A DNA stretch of 64,000 bases from Ptychodera flava (Eukaryota > Hemichordata > Enteropneusta > Ptychoderidae), in contig NW_027248397.1 in NCBI RefSeq assembly GCF_041260155.1, positions 375,001-439,000 on the forward strand, given 5' to 3'. Below are positions 23,293 through 35,359 of this stretch, one piece after another. The notes beneath the pieces are model-generated. The model was not told the DNA's origin and did no database searches. It saw nothing but the letters and a program-made list of their open reading frames with translations. Position 1 is the stretch's first letter; the number at the start of each line of letters is the position of its first letter. The position numbers were made by a program, and so were the translations under genes.

Positions 23293-24480
23293 TCTGCCTG
23301 TCGACCAAAACACAAAGCAGAAAACAATTGTGTGGTTCAGCGCAACACTCAAAGCATTTGTCTCTGCATGAAAATGTAATTAACAGTTTCTAGAGACCAG
23401 CTTAATTAAATCAAGTTTAATAAATCAAGTCCCACATCGATGTTTTGAGCCAACCACACACATTGATAAACGATGGGCTTTGGTGGGAAGGAAAGCTGTT
23501 ATAGTGTAATTTCAATACATTAGGACATGGCAAACAGAACGTCTATCTGGGAGCCGCGTTCCTACGTTGGGGCACCATGTACAAACGTGTAAAGTCGATA
23601 CTAAGAATACTCCATTTCTAAAGATAGATGTGCTCGAAAGATCAGAGGGACAGAATTTGTAAAACTTTCAAGTATAAAAATATTTTCCATTGCATATTTT
23701 CGACAGTATTCAGTTTAAAAGGTTCACCATTATCGGCAAAAAATGTGGCATACTTTCGAGGGTGACGGAATCCCCAAATGTTGATATATGTGTATCTAGA
23801 GTATGGAAAATTCCAGACATCTATTACAAGCCATGTAACCAATGATGGGATACCGAATGTGCATGGTTTGCGCCTAAATCAAGATACTCACATATCTACC
23901 TTTGACCCTTACCAACAAAAAGACGAAAACAAGTTCTGTGCTATTAACTCCGCCTCGAAATGTGTGTTTCCGGGTAATGATCGAATAAGGGTTTCTTAGA
24001 AGCCCTCTCTGCAGGCCCTGTGTGTCATTCATAACGACGTCGATAAATAGTCAAGCAGTTTCTGCATAAACGTGCTACGACGGTTATTTGCAAGTCAGAT
24101 CTTCATCGATTCGGCATCAGGCACTATGATATTGGGTACGCGACCTCCTTTAACACTCAAATAGTTGGATACGAAGGTCAAAGACCCAGACTCGATGGGC
24201 AGGGTATGTACCGCCATATTGGTTTGCTAAGCAATTGGCGGACGACCTTTGAAAACGAAACTGCAAGATTACAATCGAATTGGCTGAAGGGAAAACAATG
24301 TACTTTCCCGAAAACGTAAGAAGACAGTGCCGTGGGAATTGCCCTCAACTGAATAATCAAAGCTTGGAAATAGAAAGCGAGATGTTGTTATAAAATTTGT
24401 TCACGAGGTGTGGATACAAAGGTCAGATTGTTGTTTGAAAATACGACAAGCACGCTACGAGCAAAAACACAAAGAGGAAG
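23293..24480. other. Upstream region of gene C, proximal part
   Basis: No ORF of note. Pieces such as 24180-24345 (GTACCGCCATATTG, CGAATTGGCTGAA, AACAATGTACTTTC) recur at about 36310-36470 upstream of gene D, so this is shared promoter-side sequence of the duplicated unit. Confidence 0.55.
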
Positions 24481-26045
24481 TCGACAGAAAGTGAACAACA
24501 TTTAGCAGTTTAGGGCATCAGAGCAGTTTACGTGAACAAACAGCATACTCACTTGTGTGTTCAAATATTAAAACAGTGTCAAGAGCCTTTCGATGAATAA
24601 CAAGAGGTAGGATCGAATATCGGCTTCGAATCGTGACGTCAAAGCAAGCTAGTCTCTCTCTTCCGTAAAACACACTACGCTGAATATAAGTGCCGGTGAA
24701 GAAAACGGAGTTGATTTTGGCTCGTGAAGCGCTTACATGGTGCACGCGTGTGGACAGCGCTTACTTCGAAGGCTTCGGCTAAAATGTGCTCCACGCTTAT
24801 TTTTATCAGTATATAAGAAAATCCCAGTCCATTTCGGGAAATGACGTCATTGAAACAAACTATTTTTAGAAATCGATCGATAATGAGCAGAGTACCGCCT
24901 CCAAGTAAACGTCGTATAATGTGCATTCTGATGAAGGCGAGTGTCTCTAGTGACTTACATTTGTATATGGTATTGTATTTAAATGTATTTGTGTAAGACT
25001 AGACTATCGTAATTTGTTAATCTGTCCAGAAACGAATCATACGCCCTGAAAACCTCACAGACAAAACCAGGTGTGCGACTGGTGGCGCACTTCAAAATTA
25101 TACATGTGAACCGGTCTCCTGTTAAAGCAGTTAAATGAAATCCGCGACCTACATTGACTAAAGAATGTTGGAGAGAATAATTGAAATAGCATATACATAC
25201 ACAACACATTTTGTTTTTACTGCAGTTGATCAAGCTACCTTAAAATTTTGATGTTTTAAAGAGCATTTCCTTCAAAGTTGAAAGCATTTATATTTGAAAT
25301 ACGTAGACGAAGCATAGGTATAGCGTTTGTACGGACGACTATCTGACAAACGTGCTTATCTGACAAAACTCTTATTATAAATAGCTTAGGGAGTAACTTA
25401 GCATACGCACTTCTACGCCATCATTAAATGTATCACTGAAAGTACATGTATACTGAGTGTACCGGCTGCATGCATCGATATACAGTAATACGAAGTATTC
25501 TGTACCAAGGACTTTGTTTCTGTAAACTGCTCTTTGTTTCAATCTCTTTTTATTATGGTTGTTCTTGTATCAGCCACCAGGCTCGCTCACTAGATGAGAC
25601 ACTAGATACTTTTCTTATCATCCATTGGCATGTTTCTATCATCACTTGCATAACTAATGTACTCAAATGCAAATCTAGCGATTGTGAATGCTAATGCAGC
25701 AAGAGTTAAGGCTGCCGCGAGGAAGGTGACGCGAAAACAAAACAAAACAAGAAGTAGTCTGTTCGCTCGTCGTGGTGATTTTGATATCCCGCCACAGCAG
25801 ACGAATCAGTCATGTGACCTTAGGCGCTCTCCTCTATCCCTTTAGACGGTCATTATATATTAATCGTGGCGACACCCACCGAGTAATTTTGGGGCTTGGT
25901 AATTTATGCAATCAATGCAATTATCATTTTTAACTATTACATCGTCATTTTGTGACGTTTTTGATATTGAACTGCTGTAATTAGCATTGCATTTATGTGT
26001 TTTTACAGGCGAAGTATTGTGTAGGGAGTTACTTTCTACAAATAA
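24481..26045. promoter_or_regulatory. Conserved distal 5' block with CRE-like sites
   Basis: Present three times (24481-26045, 31022-32108, 38300-39700). It contains TGACGTCA twice, near 24630 and 24843. The second site and its context (TGACGTCATTGAAAC then AGAAATCGATC) are kept in all three copies; the first is kept in two. TGACGTCA is the consensus CREB/ATF site. Whether it regulates gene C is inference from conservation and position. Confidence 0.4.
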
Positions 26046-26357
26046 GTAGAACCCACTACAATAAACCCCTAGCGGTTTTTGAATAATTCCTGATGACAGT
26101 CAGTATTATTGAGACAACAATATCATGAACGTGTGATCAAGAAAGTTATCGAGGAAGAAAATGCCATGTAACAATGGCAGGAAGTTTGGAAACCACTGTT
26201 GCAAAAGTGTAAAAGTGATTGTGTCAGTATTGGACACATGATTCTTCGACACGGTGACTTTTCTTTCCATTTTCATGATCGACGCGTCAGAGAAAAGATC
26301 AGTAAATCATGCCTCTCCCTTAGATTTGCGTCACTCTATCATCATCATCATCATTAT
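26046..26357. repeat. Segmental duplication, unit 2, 3' flank remnant
   Basis: Close match to 32109-32440 and to 19520-19850, ending in the ATC microsatellite. Sequence beyond the microsatellite is unrelated, so the break is at the simple repeat. Confidence 0.8.
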
Positions 26358-26387
26358 GAATCATGACAACTTTTCCCAACACAGACT

Positions 26388-26444
26388 TAGACGTGGTGGG
26401 CTGTGACCAATCTGCGCTGAAATTGGTCATAGCCACCACGTCTA
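26388..26444. other. Imperfect hairpin, 23-24 bp arms
   Basis: TAGACGTGGTGGGCTGTGAC at 26388 pairs with the arm ending CCACCACGTCTA at 26444, with one mismatch and one extra base around a 10-nt loop. It lies at the start of the foreign segment in unit 2. Confidence 0.7.
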
Positions 26445-26739
26445 TTAAAATTCATGAGTTTACTTTCTTGTTTACGTACATACTTATATCAGATGGAAAT
26501 CTGAGGATTTGCGATAACATCAGGTTGACAACACCCCCATACAAGAGCAATGAATTAAAATTACTCTTTACAAAGCATGACAAATTAGTTGGTTCCACAC
26601 ATGTCACTACAAATACAACACTAACGTTCATTGGAAAGGGACAATTTGAAGCCGCCTATTAAAGCTCGTGCCCGTGTGCAGTGATATGTTCGTCGGTAAC
26701 GCTGTGAATGAAACATCCTTCAAACAAGGAAACAAAACA

Positions 26740-27110
26740 TGTCGCGTGCCCAAAGAATCGCGATAAACCAGCTTGCAAACAGTAGACAAGTTACCATAAA
26801 AACCCTTCGACAAGGGTCGGGTTTTCGTCTTTGTCAACACAAAAGATTACGTACACAAATGCGAAAGGCAATTACGCAACACTAAGTATTATACACAACT
26901 AGCCAGTGACGACACAGAACAAACAGTAAACAAAGTACACGAACTATCAAACAAAATGTACGAGTACAAACACATCGATCATGATACTTGTAAGTATCTT
27001 GATCCAGAAAACATAAAATCCGTACCCCGCAGTGGTACTTATTGCCTAAAAATTCACAAACCTCGGCAAAAATCTAAAAGACACACTAATCAAAACAAAA
27101 TTTACTGAAG
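26740..27110 (+). mobile_element. Penelope-like retroelement fragment (fossil)
   Basis: An open stretch encodes VFVNTKDYVHKCERQLRNTK, YYTQL, DTCKYLDPENIK and LKIHKP, which match the N-terminal part of Penelope-like reverse transcriptases (the DKG..V.....DY......L.....Y and the ...KIHKP blocks). Only this part was recognised, so the copy is a short broken remnant. Sequence from 27110 to 27650 was not assigned. Confidence 0.55.
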
Positions 27111-27649
27111 TAAAGAAACATAGAACAAACAAACTGAACCACCAAACGGACTCACAACGAGACCCAAACATTAATATACTTGCCTCGCTACTCGAAGAGC
27201 AAGACCACTAAAATGCAGTAAAATAATTTTTCACAAACACAAACTAAGGAAAGAATCTACACTGCGACTGATGAGAAACCACACTCGGGTTTCGAAACGC
27301 AAGCGTCAAAGGGCCACTCTATCAACACTTTGTAACACAATAGGTCCGGCTGCGTCTCGCCATAAGCTTCCCCACACAAACAATACATTACCGTGTACAC
27401 TAATCCAAACTTCCCTACAAATATCCGAGGCGAAACAAACATTTTTATTAACACAAACAATCGGATTAGAATGTAGGAACGCATTTTTGAAACGAATCAA
27501 ACACAAACTCGACACAAAAACATTTTGGATGGTTAGAAGGGGAGCCTCTTTCACATTTTTTACATCCTTCTTCAACTGCAACTATTTTCTTCACTGCACC
27601 CTTTGTCCACCAGTAACAGTCATCGAGGCCTCCACTTTTCACCTACTGA

Positions 27650-28452
27650 GAACGCGTAATGAGCCAAAGAAATGATTATCGACTTTCGTAGAAATCCGGG
27701 CTCTATAGTTTCACTTGAAATTAAAAGATCAACTGTTTAAAAGATCAACTTGTAGAATTGGTGGAGTTTTTTACCTTTTTAGGCTCAACAATTACGAATA
27801 CATTGAAATGGGACACCCACATAAATGCCATGGTGGTGAAAGCGCTACAACGTCTATTTTTCTTAAGTCAGCTTAAGAAATTTGGGGTTAAGTCAGGATG
27901 TACTTATTCGTTTTTACAGAGCAACTATTGAGAGTATTCTTTCATTTTCTATTGCTGTCTGGGTACGGTTAATGCAGCACAGAAGGATAGAATGTCTTGA
28001 AAGAATAGTGAAGACTGCTTCAAAATTATTGGTTGTGAACTACCGTCAGTCGAGTCACTTTATTGTGTTCGTCTTCTCCGCAGATCAAAGAAAATCATCA
28101 ATGACATAACTCATCCGGCACATCACTTTTTCAAACTGCTTCCCTCGGGGAAACGTTTCAGGTCTTTTAAATGCAGAACTAACCGGTTTTGACATCATAG
28201 CTTCTTTCCAAAGCAGTTAAAAACTGTCGTATTTGAGATATTGTTTTAATGTTGTCATTCTGAGTTTTTATGCATTTTGTGCGATTGTAGTAACTTTTAA
28301 AAAATCTGTATTTTAGATTTGTACGTGGTGGTGTGCTATGCCTATTATATGTGATAGTTTTTTTTTGTGCAAGTGTTTTTAGCAACGCCAAGGCACATTC
28401 CTCTCGATTCTTTTATCGACTGGCAATAAAGATTATTATTATTATTATTATA

Positions 28453-28489
<37 letters not shown>

Positions 28490-28495
28490 ATGTTT
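27650..28495 (+). mobile_element. LINE 3' fragment (L2/CR1-like) with (TTA)n tail
   Basis: Encodes MIIDFRRNPGS, FTFLGSTITNTLKWDTHINA, LQRLFFLSQLKKFG, FYRATIESILSF, LPSVESLYCVRLLRRSKKII and HHFFKLLPSGKRFRSFKCRT in more than one frame. These are the C-terminal blocks of LINE reverse transcriptases of the L2/CR1 type. The 3' end is GGCAATAAAGATTATTATT followed by (TTA)n at 28430-28490, the usual microsatellite tail. Several frame changes show it is dead and 5'-truncated. Confidence 0.75.
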
Positions 28496-30003
28496 TCTGT
28501 GTTTTCAGGTGTTTGGCTTAATTGCTAATGAAACTTTTAATGTTATTGTTTTCCAAGTCAACTGTCCCAAAATGTAATTATTCCCAAAAGTCTTCAAACT
28601 ATATCGGGTCATCGAATCCTTGACGAATAGCGGCAGCCATTGTGTGTATTTGCTTTGGTTTCTTGTAGATTCGAAATGAAGTTTTGGGACACTCAAAAAC
28701 CAATAACTTTTTATTTCCGGGAACACTATCGGCTTGGCAATACCCTTCAAATTGATTTGTGAAAGGTTCAGCAAAACGCTTGTCACGTGACTATTATAAA
28801 AATAAGGATGATATACTGAGTACAGTCGGTTTCCCAACATCAGGGCTTTTAGAAAATATATACTTTATTTGGGTTGGAGACTTTTATAACTCAGAAAATG
28901 TATAAATCTGAAAGTGTCTATAAGTTATGTAGCTACCTTAAGTTCCATTGTTGGTGCTTTAGTAACTAATGGAAGACATCTGAAAATTGTATAGAAAAGC
29001 TTATTTCGTAGAGAAAATTAAACAAAATGGCACATCGACATCAAAAAGTTGTGGAATTAGTAGACAATGCCTGAAATAGGTGTGACACAGCATGCTTCGT
29101 GAGATAGAATTTCACTTGTGGACACATACACGATGTGAACGTGAAAGTGTCAACACTAGCTGAAATGCAAGGAGATGCATGTAAACTAACCAATGAAGGA
29201 TGACCGGTGCTTGACAATGTAAAAAAAGCTTCCATGCACTATGCACAGAGACGGCTACAGTGCCCCTAGCTGTCCCCGAGATTCAGACCGAAGATGACAG
29301 GCGTAAGGATAGCGTACAATCTTGTCAAAATATTTTACTATTCAAGGCTTTCTGCATGAGATTTCTGTTCTGATCAAGAACTTAAAATAACGTCGAACTA
29401 AATTTAACTTATTTAATTCAACTCGGCCGTATCGGTCGATGCCGTGCGGATGGAGACGAAGGGGATCGATCAAAATTTCGCTTATCCTCTCTCGGTAAAT
29501 TAAATAATGAGTTTGTTTGATAAGGATCACGACATGACAAACGGCTAAGATAACACCATTTACACGATACAGATAAGACCTTTTGTGGTCAATTATTATG
29601 ATGTTATCTCCACACTTTCGTCAGTCAATAAGCTACATCTACAGCAGAGCTAGCAAAGTGAATAAAACACGATATTTAAAGCACGATATTCAAAGCGTAC
29701 AAAAATTCGCTACGTTATAGCCCGGTTGGCTCTGTGAGCCTCGCTTGCTAGAAAGACCGTTGAGGGCGCATCATCATATTGTTGAGGATAGAGCGGCATA
29801 GCGAACGATGGGGGTGGGGGGAGGGTCTGTGCAGATAATCTAAGTATGTACGACCATGCAGGTTCTGATAACTCCGCCTCGTGCACCTTGCTGCGTCAAA
29901 AATGTCTTGAATTATACTGTTTTATATATAGTAAAACTAAATTGAAAAACACACAACTTCATCTGAGTGTCTCTTCACAGCAAATTTTTGGGACTTGAAA
30001 AAA
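28496..30003. other. No gene recognised
   Basis: Only short ORFs without recognisable domains. A G-rich run (GGGGGTGGGGGGAGGG) lies near 29810. Nothing else to report. Confidence 0.5.
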
Positions 30004-30074
30004 TGACCAATGTAGGACTTGAACCCATGTCCCCCGAATTCAGTTCGGATGCTCTACAACTGAGCTAACGGATC
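30004..30074 (-). tRNA. tRNA-like sequence, probably a pseudogene or SINE head
   Basis: On minus it has an A-box-like TTAGCTCAGTTGTAGAGC, a perfect B box GGTTCAAGTCC, and folds into a cloverleaf: acceptor stem with one mismatch and two wobbles, D stem GCTC/GAGC, anticodon stem TCCGA/TCGGG with loop ACTGAAT, and T stem with one mismatch. Position 33 is C rather than T, so the anticodon is unclear (TGA, or GAA if the loop shifts). That and the imperfect stems argue against a working tRNA. Confidence 0.5.
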
Positions 30075-30317
30075 AGTTCAAGTTGGTTTGACTTGACGTG
30101 CGCCGTCCTGTTGGCCTTTTTTTTCTTCCCTGAATGAGACCTCAGATTTACACTGGTTATTCTCTCGAAAGAGTTTTTTTTAAGGAACCGTTTGCTGAGA
30201 CACTCAGATGTAGTTGTGTTTTTCATTTTACTTTCTACTTTAAATTTCCACGCTACACAACACTGGGGAACTTGTCTTATTTCAATATCACCTTTCTAGT
30301 TATATATAATTATATAT

Positions 30318-30318
30318 G

Positions 30319-30383
<65 letters not shown>

Positions 30384-30990
30384 TGGTTTATTTACCCGAT
30401 TTGAAAAAGTCAATTACATGACACATGAACTCGAGAGGGAGAAAATAACAATGTAGAGGGTAATGGGGAGTCGGGAATAGCTTACAGCTAGTCTAGCCCG
30501 AACCCCGTCATGGTAGCTTGCCTGAAAAAACAGTTAGCAAAGGGGCTCATGATAACAATAACAAATAGTTCTTTAAATATATAAATAAAAGGCTGAAATA
30601 ATTACAATATCGTAGAAGATCACTAAATTACTACATGGCAAAAGTGAAATCTGTTACTGATTGATCAAATATTGTCTAAAAAGTGTGTTTGAAGTTACGT
30701 AGAGAGTTTGTGGACTTTATATGGAAAGGTATGTCATTCCAAACTCTTGCTCCAGAAAAAGAAACAGCAAACTTGCCTGAATTTGTCATTGCATGATATG
30801 GACGTAGGTTTTGAAGTTGACAATTTCTAGTATTATAGTCATGACAACTGACACTGAAGTAATCTGATAATGTATGTGGTGAATGCTTGTTAATCAAGCT
30901 GTAAACGAAGGTACCTAGAAGGAATTTATGGAGTTTAAAAACATCGAGAATATAAGTTGAGTGAAACAAGGAGCTGAGTGGTTTGTGGTT
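30318..30990 (-). mobile_element. LINE 3' fragment on minus (CR1/L2-like) with (ATT)n tail
   Basis: The minus strand encodes HKFLLGTFVYSLINKH, SCHDYNTRNCQLQNLRPYHA, FSGARVWNDIPFHIKST and LRNFKHTF, the conserved end of CR1/L2-type LINE ORF2 (the NTR.....L, G..LWN.LP and F K blocks). It is followed by a short 3' UTR and an (ATT)n tail at 30318-30385. It is 5'-truncated. Confidence 0.72.
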
Positions 30991-31021
30991 GATTTGAAGA
31001 TCATCGTGCGAACAATCATTT

Positions 31022-32108
31022 TCTGAAAGTGAACAACATTTAGCAGTTTAGGGCATCAGAGCAGTTTACGTGAACAAACAGCATACTCACTTGTGTGGGT
31101 CAAATATAAAAAAGTGTCACGGCCTTTCGATGAATAACAAGAGGTAGCCGAAATATCGGCTTTGAAATCGTGACGTCAAAGCAAACTAGTCTCTCTCTTC
31201 CGTAAAAACAACACATACGCTGAATATAAGTGCCGGCGAAGAAACGGGAAGTGATTTTTTTCTTGAGCGCTTACATGGCGTACTCGTATGGAAGGCGTAG
31301 GCTAAAATGTGCTCAAGGTGCATAATATTTATCAATATATAAGCAATAAGGAAAGTCCCAGTCCATATCGGGAAACATGACGTCATTGAAACAAACTATT
31401 TTTAGAAATCGATCGATAAATCACCAGAGTACCGCCTCCAAGTAAACGTCGTATAATGTCCATTCTGATGAAGGCGTGTATGTAGTGACTTATATGGTAT
31501 TGTATTTAAATGTATTTGTGTAAGCCTAGACTATCGTATTTGTTAATCTGTCTAGAAAACGAATCATACGCCCTGAAAACCTCACAGACATAACGAAGTA
31601 TTATATACCAAGGACTTTGTTTCTGTAAACTGCTCTTAAATCAAACCTCTTTTTATGGTTGTTCTTGCATCGGCCGCGAGGCTTGCTCACTAAGGATGGG
31701 ACACTAGATACTTTTCTTATCATCCACTTGCATGTTTCCCTATCATCCACTTGCATAACTAATGTACTCAAATGCAAAATCTAGCGATTGTGAATACTGA
31801 TGCAGCAAGTGTTAAGGCTGCCTCGAGGAAGGTGACGCGAAACAAAACAAAACAAGAAGTAGTCTGTTCGCTATCGTGTTGATTTGATATCCCCGCCACA
31901 GCAGACGAATTCAGCCATGTAACCTCAGGCGCAGTCCTCTATCCCTTAAGACGGTCTTTATATATTAATCGTGGGACACACGGCGATTAATTTAGGGGCT
32001 TTGTGATCTTATGCAATCAATGCAATTTACTGTATTTTTAACTGTTGTATGGCCATTTTGTGACGTTTGCATCTGTGTGTTTTGACAGGCGAAATATTGT
32101 GTGGGGAA
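31022..32108. repeat. Segmental duplication, unit 2, 5' flank remnant
   Basis: Matches 24481-26045 (GAACAACATTTAGCAGTTTAG at the start; CRE-like TGACGTCA near 31171 and 31379; CTAGCGATTGTGAATAC near 31783). Its gene is missing: only retroelement fragments lie between it and 26357. Confidence 0.8.
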
Positions 32109-33300
32109 TTACTTTCTACAAATTAGTAGAACCTCCTACAATAAACCCCTAGCGGTTTCTGAATAATTCCTTGATGACAGTCAGTATTATTAAGACAACA
32201 ATTATCATGAACGTGTGAGCAAGAAAGTTATCGAGGAAGAAAATGCCATGTAATAATGGCAGGAAGTTTGGAAGACCACTGTTGCAAAAGTGTAAAAGTA
32301 ATTGTGTCAGTATTGGACATATGATTCTTCGACACGGTGAATTTTCTTTCATTCTTCATGATCGATGCGATCAGAGAAAAGATCAGTAAATCATGCCTCT
32401 AGCTCCCTTAGATTTGCCTACTCTATCATCATCATCATCATTATGATGATGATGATGGCAGTCATCGTCGTTGCTATCATCATCATCATCATCATCTGTA
32501 ACGAACTCTCAATAAATAAAACACCATTTCTCGTAATTTGTTATATTCTTATTAAAGCTTCAAGCTTTTACAAAAGAAACAAAAACGGTTGCAGGAACTG
32601 AGTTCTTTGTACTCACGACCACTGAGGAATAGGCCCGCTATTCACAGTAATTGCATAAAAAACCTGCATCATTTTATATTTAGGCCTATATCCAGTACAA
32701 AAATATACAAATGGCAAAATTACTCTGCAGTGATATCTCTTAAATTATTTCCTATATATCGCCAGATCTCCCAATAAGTTTGGTATTCAATATACAAACT
32801 AAAGCAAGCTTTGGCAAAAATATTCAGGCTTTGCAACTCCGAATGTCTTCTGTATAGTTGGATTAACATGAGTGATTCGATTCATACAATCAACATATAT
32901 GATGCACTGTTTCTCGTATGTTACAAGTAATGCCCTTAAAAAATTTTACTACTGAAGATTTCTTTAACTATCGTAAAACAACCAACATTCTATCAGGTTC
33001 AATGTACACATGTAATTGTCTTCCTTTATTCTGTTTGTACAAGGTATGGTCATGGCGGTTGTCTATTCACTTCGAAAACTGAACACAAGGCACGAAGACA
33101 CAGTGTGTCCTTAGCGATCAACTTGATTTTGTAGAAATGTAGTACGATGGACATATACTTTTATAATCTGTGCATCTCAAATTGACAAATTGTTTTTCTG
33201 TTTGTCCTTTAAGAGAGCCTACGTACTACTAGCTGATTGTTTATCTAGAGCTTGGTGAGATCAGCATTGTTACTAGCTGTGTCAGTAAAATAATACTGAC

Positions 33301-35359
33301 CGCTTTGGGTTGCCACAGTCCCAGCAACACCGCCACGTGTTGCTGCTGCGCCGACTCCAGCGACAATGACACCAGGTAGAGATAAGGTCAGCAGACCCAA
33401 CGACGGCCAACAGCCCGAGGGCGCTGAGCACTTTGAAACCGACGCCAGCAGTCTTGTTCATAGACTTCTGTGACTGAAGGTAGCGGATAACGCTTAGAGT
33501 TACATTTTGCGTCTCACTCAGTGATCCGTTGAGCAGTGACGTCACTTTTCAGATGACATTTCACCTGATTGCCGAGTCTCGTTAAATCTTCTTCCATACA
33601 GTATTGGATGTAGAATTATCGAGCTCTGTAAGACGTGAATACAAGTATTAAGCTTCTATTTTGTAAAGTTGACATTTTTTAAGCAAATAGAAGAAACTGC
33701 CGATTTGCTCTGATATTCTCCTCTTTCACGACAATTTATTTTGCAGCTTCATAAAGGGTATGCAGGTACTCGTGAAGTACATACATTGTACAATTTAAGC
33801 TCAAGACCAAACTTAATTTGTGCAGGTACTCGTAAAGTACATAAATTGTATAATTTAAGTCCAAAACATAACTTAATTTATGTAATTATGTTTGTGGGAT
33901 ACTTTCTCGGGGTCAACTTGACTCTGGTACAAATTTCAACTTGACTTGACAGTTGTTAATCTTCTCTCTACTTGCAAAGCATGGTTGACAACTAATTCTA
34001 CATGTGTCTCCTAATTTCAATAACGACGGAATATCCTGTTCAATATTAAACAAAGTCCTTCCTTCTTATAACATACAATTATTATGATGTTTACAAGGAC
34101 TTACATCTTTTTAAGCACTTGTGTTGCTTTAGTAATATTTGTTAATTATACTAATACTAATACATTTAATGATTTGAACTGCCAAATGTGTTAGATTCCA
34201 AAAGATACAGTCTTTTAAATAGTTATCATCTATATATATGAAACACAAAGTCGAGGAAATACGTCATTGATTGAGTATTAGCAAGTACTGGTAATTCTTT
34301 TGCGCTTGCGTGTTTTGCTATGAGATATTTAAATGAAGATTTCAGTAATTCTTGCAATATCAAACGTCCTTGTTATGTTTTGTTACTGATCTTAAAATCA
34401 CTTAAATTAACTTTCTGAACAATGTTAGGCTTAATCATGTTATAATTCAATCATACCTGCTTTGTGGATTTCTTTCATGAGCGCATCAAAATCCAAGGGT
34501 TTCATACTGTCTTTAAAATGCTTTTCTAAGTCATGTGTGAGTTCCATTTCTACTATCTCAGATAAATATTCGATACCCTTGTTTTCGAAAAGCCCCTTGT
34601 AGCTTTCTAAACGGTGTTGCCATAGGAACGTGTCGACGCCCAAGTGTCTTGATAAGATTTCTGCCTGTTGACACTGTAGCATGTACTCACATTGCTTGCT
34701 GAAATTCCTGGAATCAAAGGCATAATTGTTTAAAAGGGGGAACCACAGAAGGCAGGAAAAGAGGCAAGCATGTAGAATTGCAAAGACAGAAGATGCAAAC
34801 AAACGAGCCGAATAATTGATTTCCAGCAAAAAAGGTAGAAAAGTCAAGTAAGACAGTAGTCGTGCAATAAAAATTCCTAGGGTTTAATTGGTCAAAAAAT
34901 TTTATTTAGGCGTTATGGCAGTACAAAACAAATACCACTGAAATTTATAAGCATATTTTGTCACGTGTATGTATTTATTTTTCATGTGCAGTGATTAATC
35001 ACATGTATTAAGTCTCTCTATCTCATTCTGTCCAACCATTAAGTTTCAGGAAAGAGTTCATTATATCACCAACAATATTCAAGAATAGCCATGCATGCTT
35101 TTGGTATTGAATACTTACTTGATGTTTACACATTCTTCCAATAAACTTCTGTAAACTCCTTTCACTCGACGAATGGCATTGTCAACTTTTGCATTCAAAG
35201 CTCTGTTGTTAATTTGAATTTCCCTACGCCATATCATAAGACGCCTAACTTCCACAATGCTCTCTCGTAGCATGTCCCAGGCAGTGTTGATGTATTCATC
35301 GTCAAAGCTCTTGACACAGGTCTTGATATCTAAGATGAACTCAATATATAGAGGGACAT
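33301..35359 (-). pseudogene. SAM-domain gene D, last exon lost
   Basis: Paralogue of gene C. Exon 1 (35119-35359) starts at an ATG at the same place (complement 35357-35359) and has a frame change soon after, then DIKTCVKSFDDEYINTAWDM. Exon 2 (34457-34707) is an unbroken SAM-like domain (CEYMLQCQQAEILSRHLGV, EIVEMELTHDLEKHFKD). Exon 3 (33301-33625) carries the hydrophobic Gly/Ala-rich stretch (VLSALGLLAVVG), also with a frame change. The sequence then jumps from the intron side (TTGGTGAGATCA) to GAGCCTACGTA, deleting the counterpart of exon 4 of gene C and some 750 bp. All visible splice sites are intact. It is likely a pseudogene, or a short form without the coiled-coil tail. Confidence 0.68.

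Larger units (their letters stand above)
19520..26045. repeat. Segmental duplication, unit 1 (gene C)
   Basis: Contains, left to right, the 3' flank, gene C on minus, and a 5' flank ending near 26045. Unit 3 (32109-39700) has the same order. Unit 2 survives only as 26046-26357 (3' flank) and 31022-32108 (5' flank). Similarity is high in exons and in patches of the flanks, with many indels. Confidence 0.75.

Noticed and set aside
26363-26662. 99-codon plus ORF
   Set aside because: No domain; its first part is the hairpin at 26388-26444.
28505-28840. 111-codon minus ORF
   Set aside because: No recognisable domain and no splice or family support.
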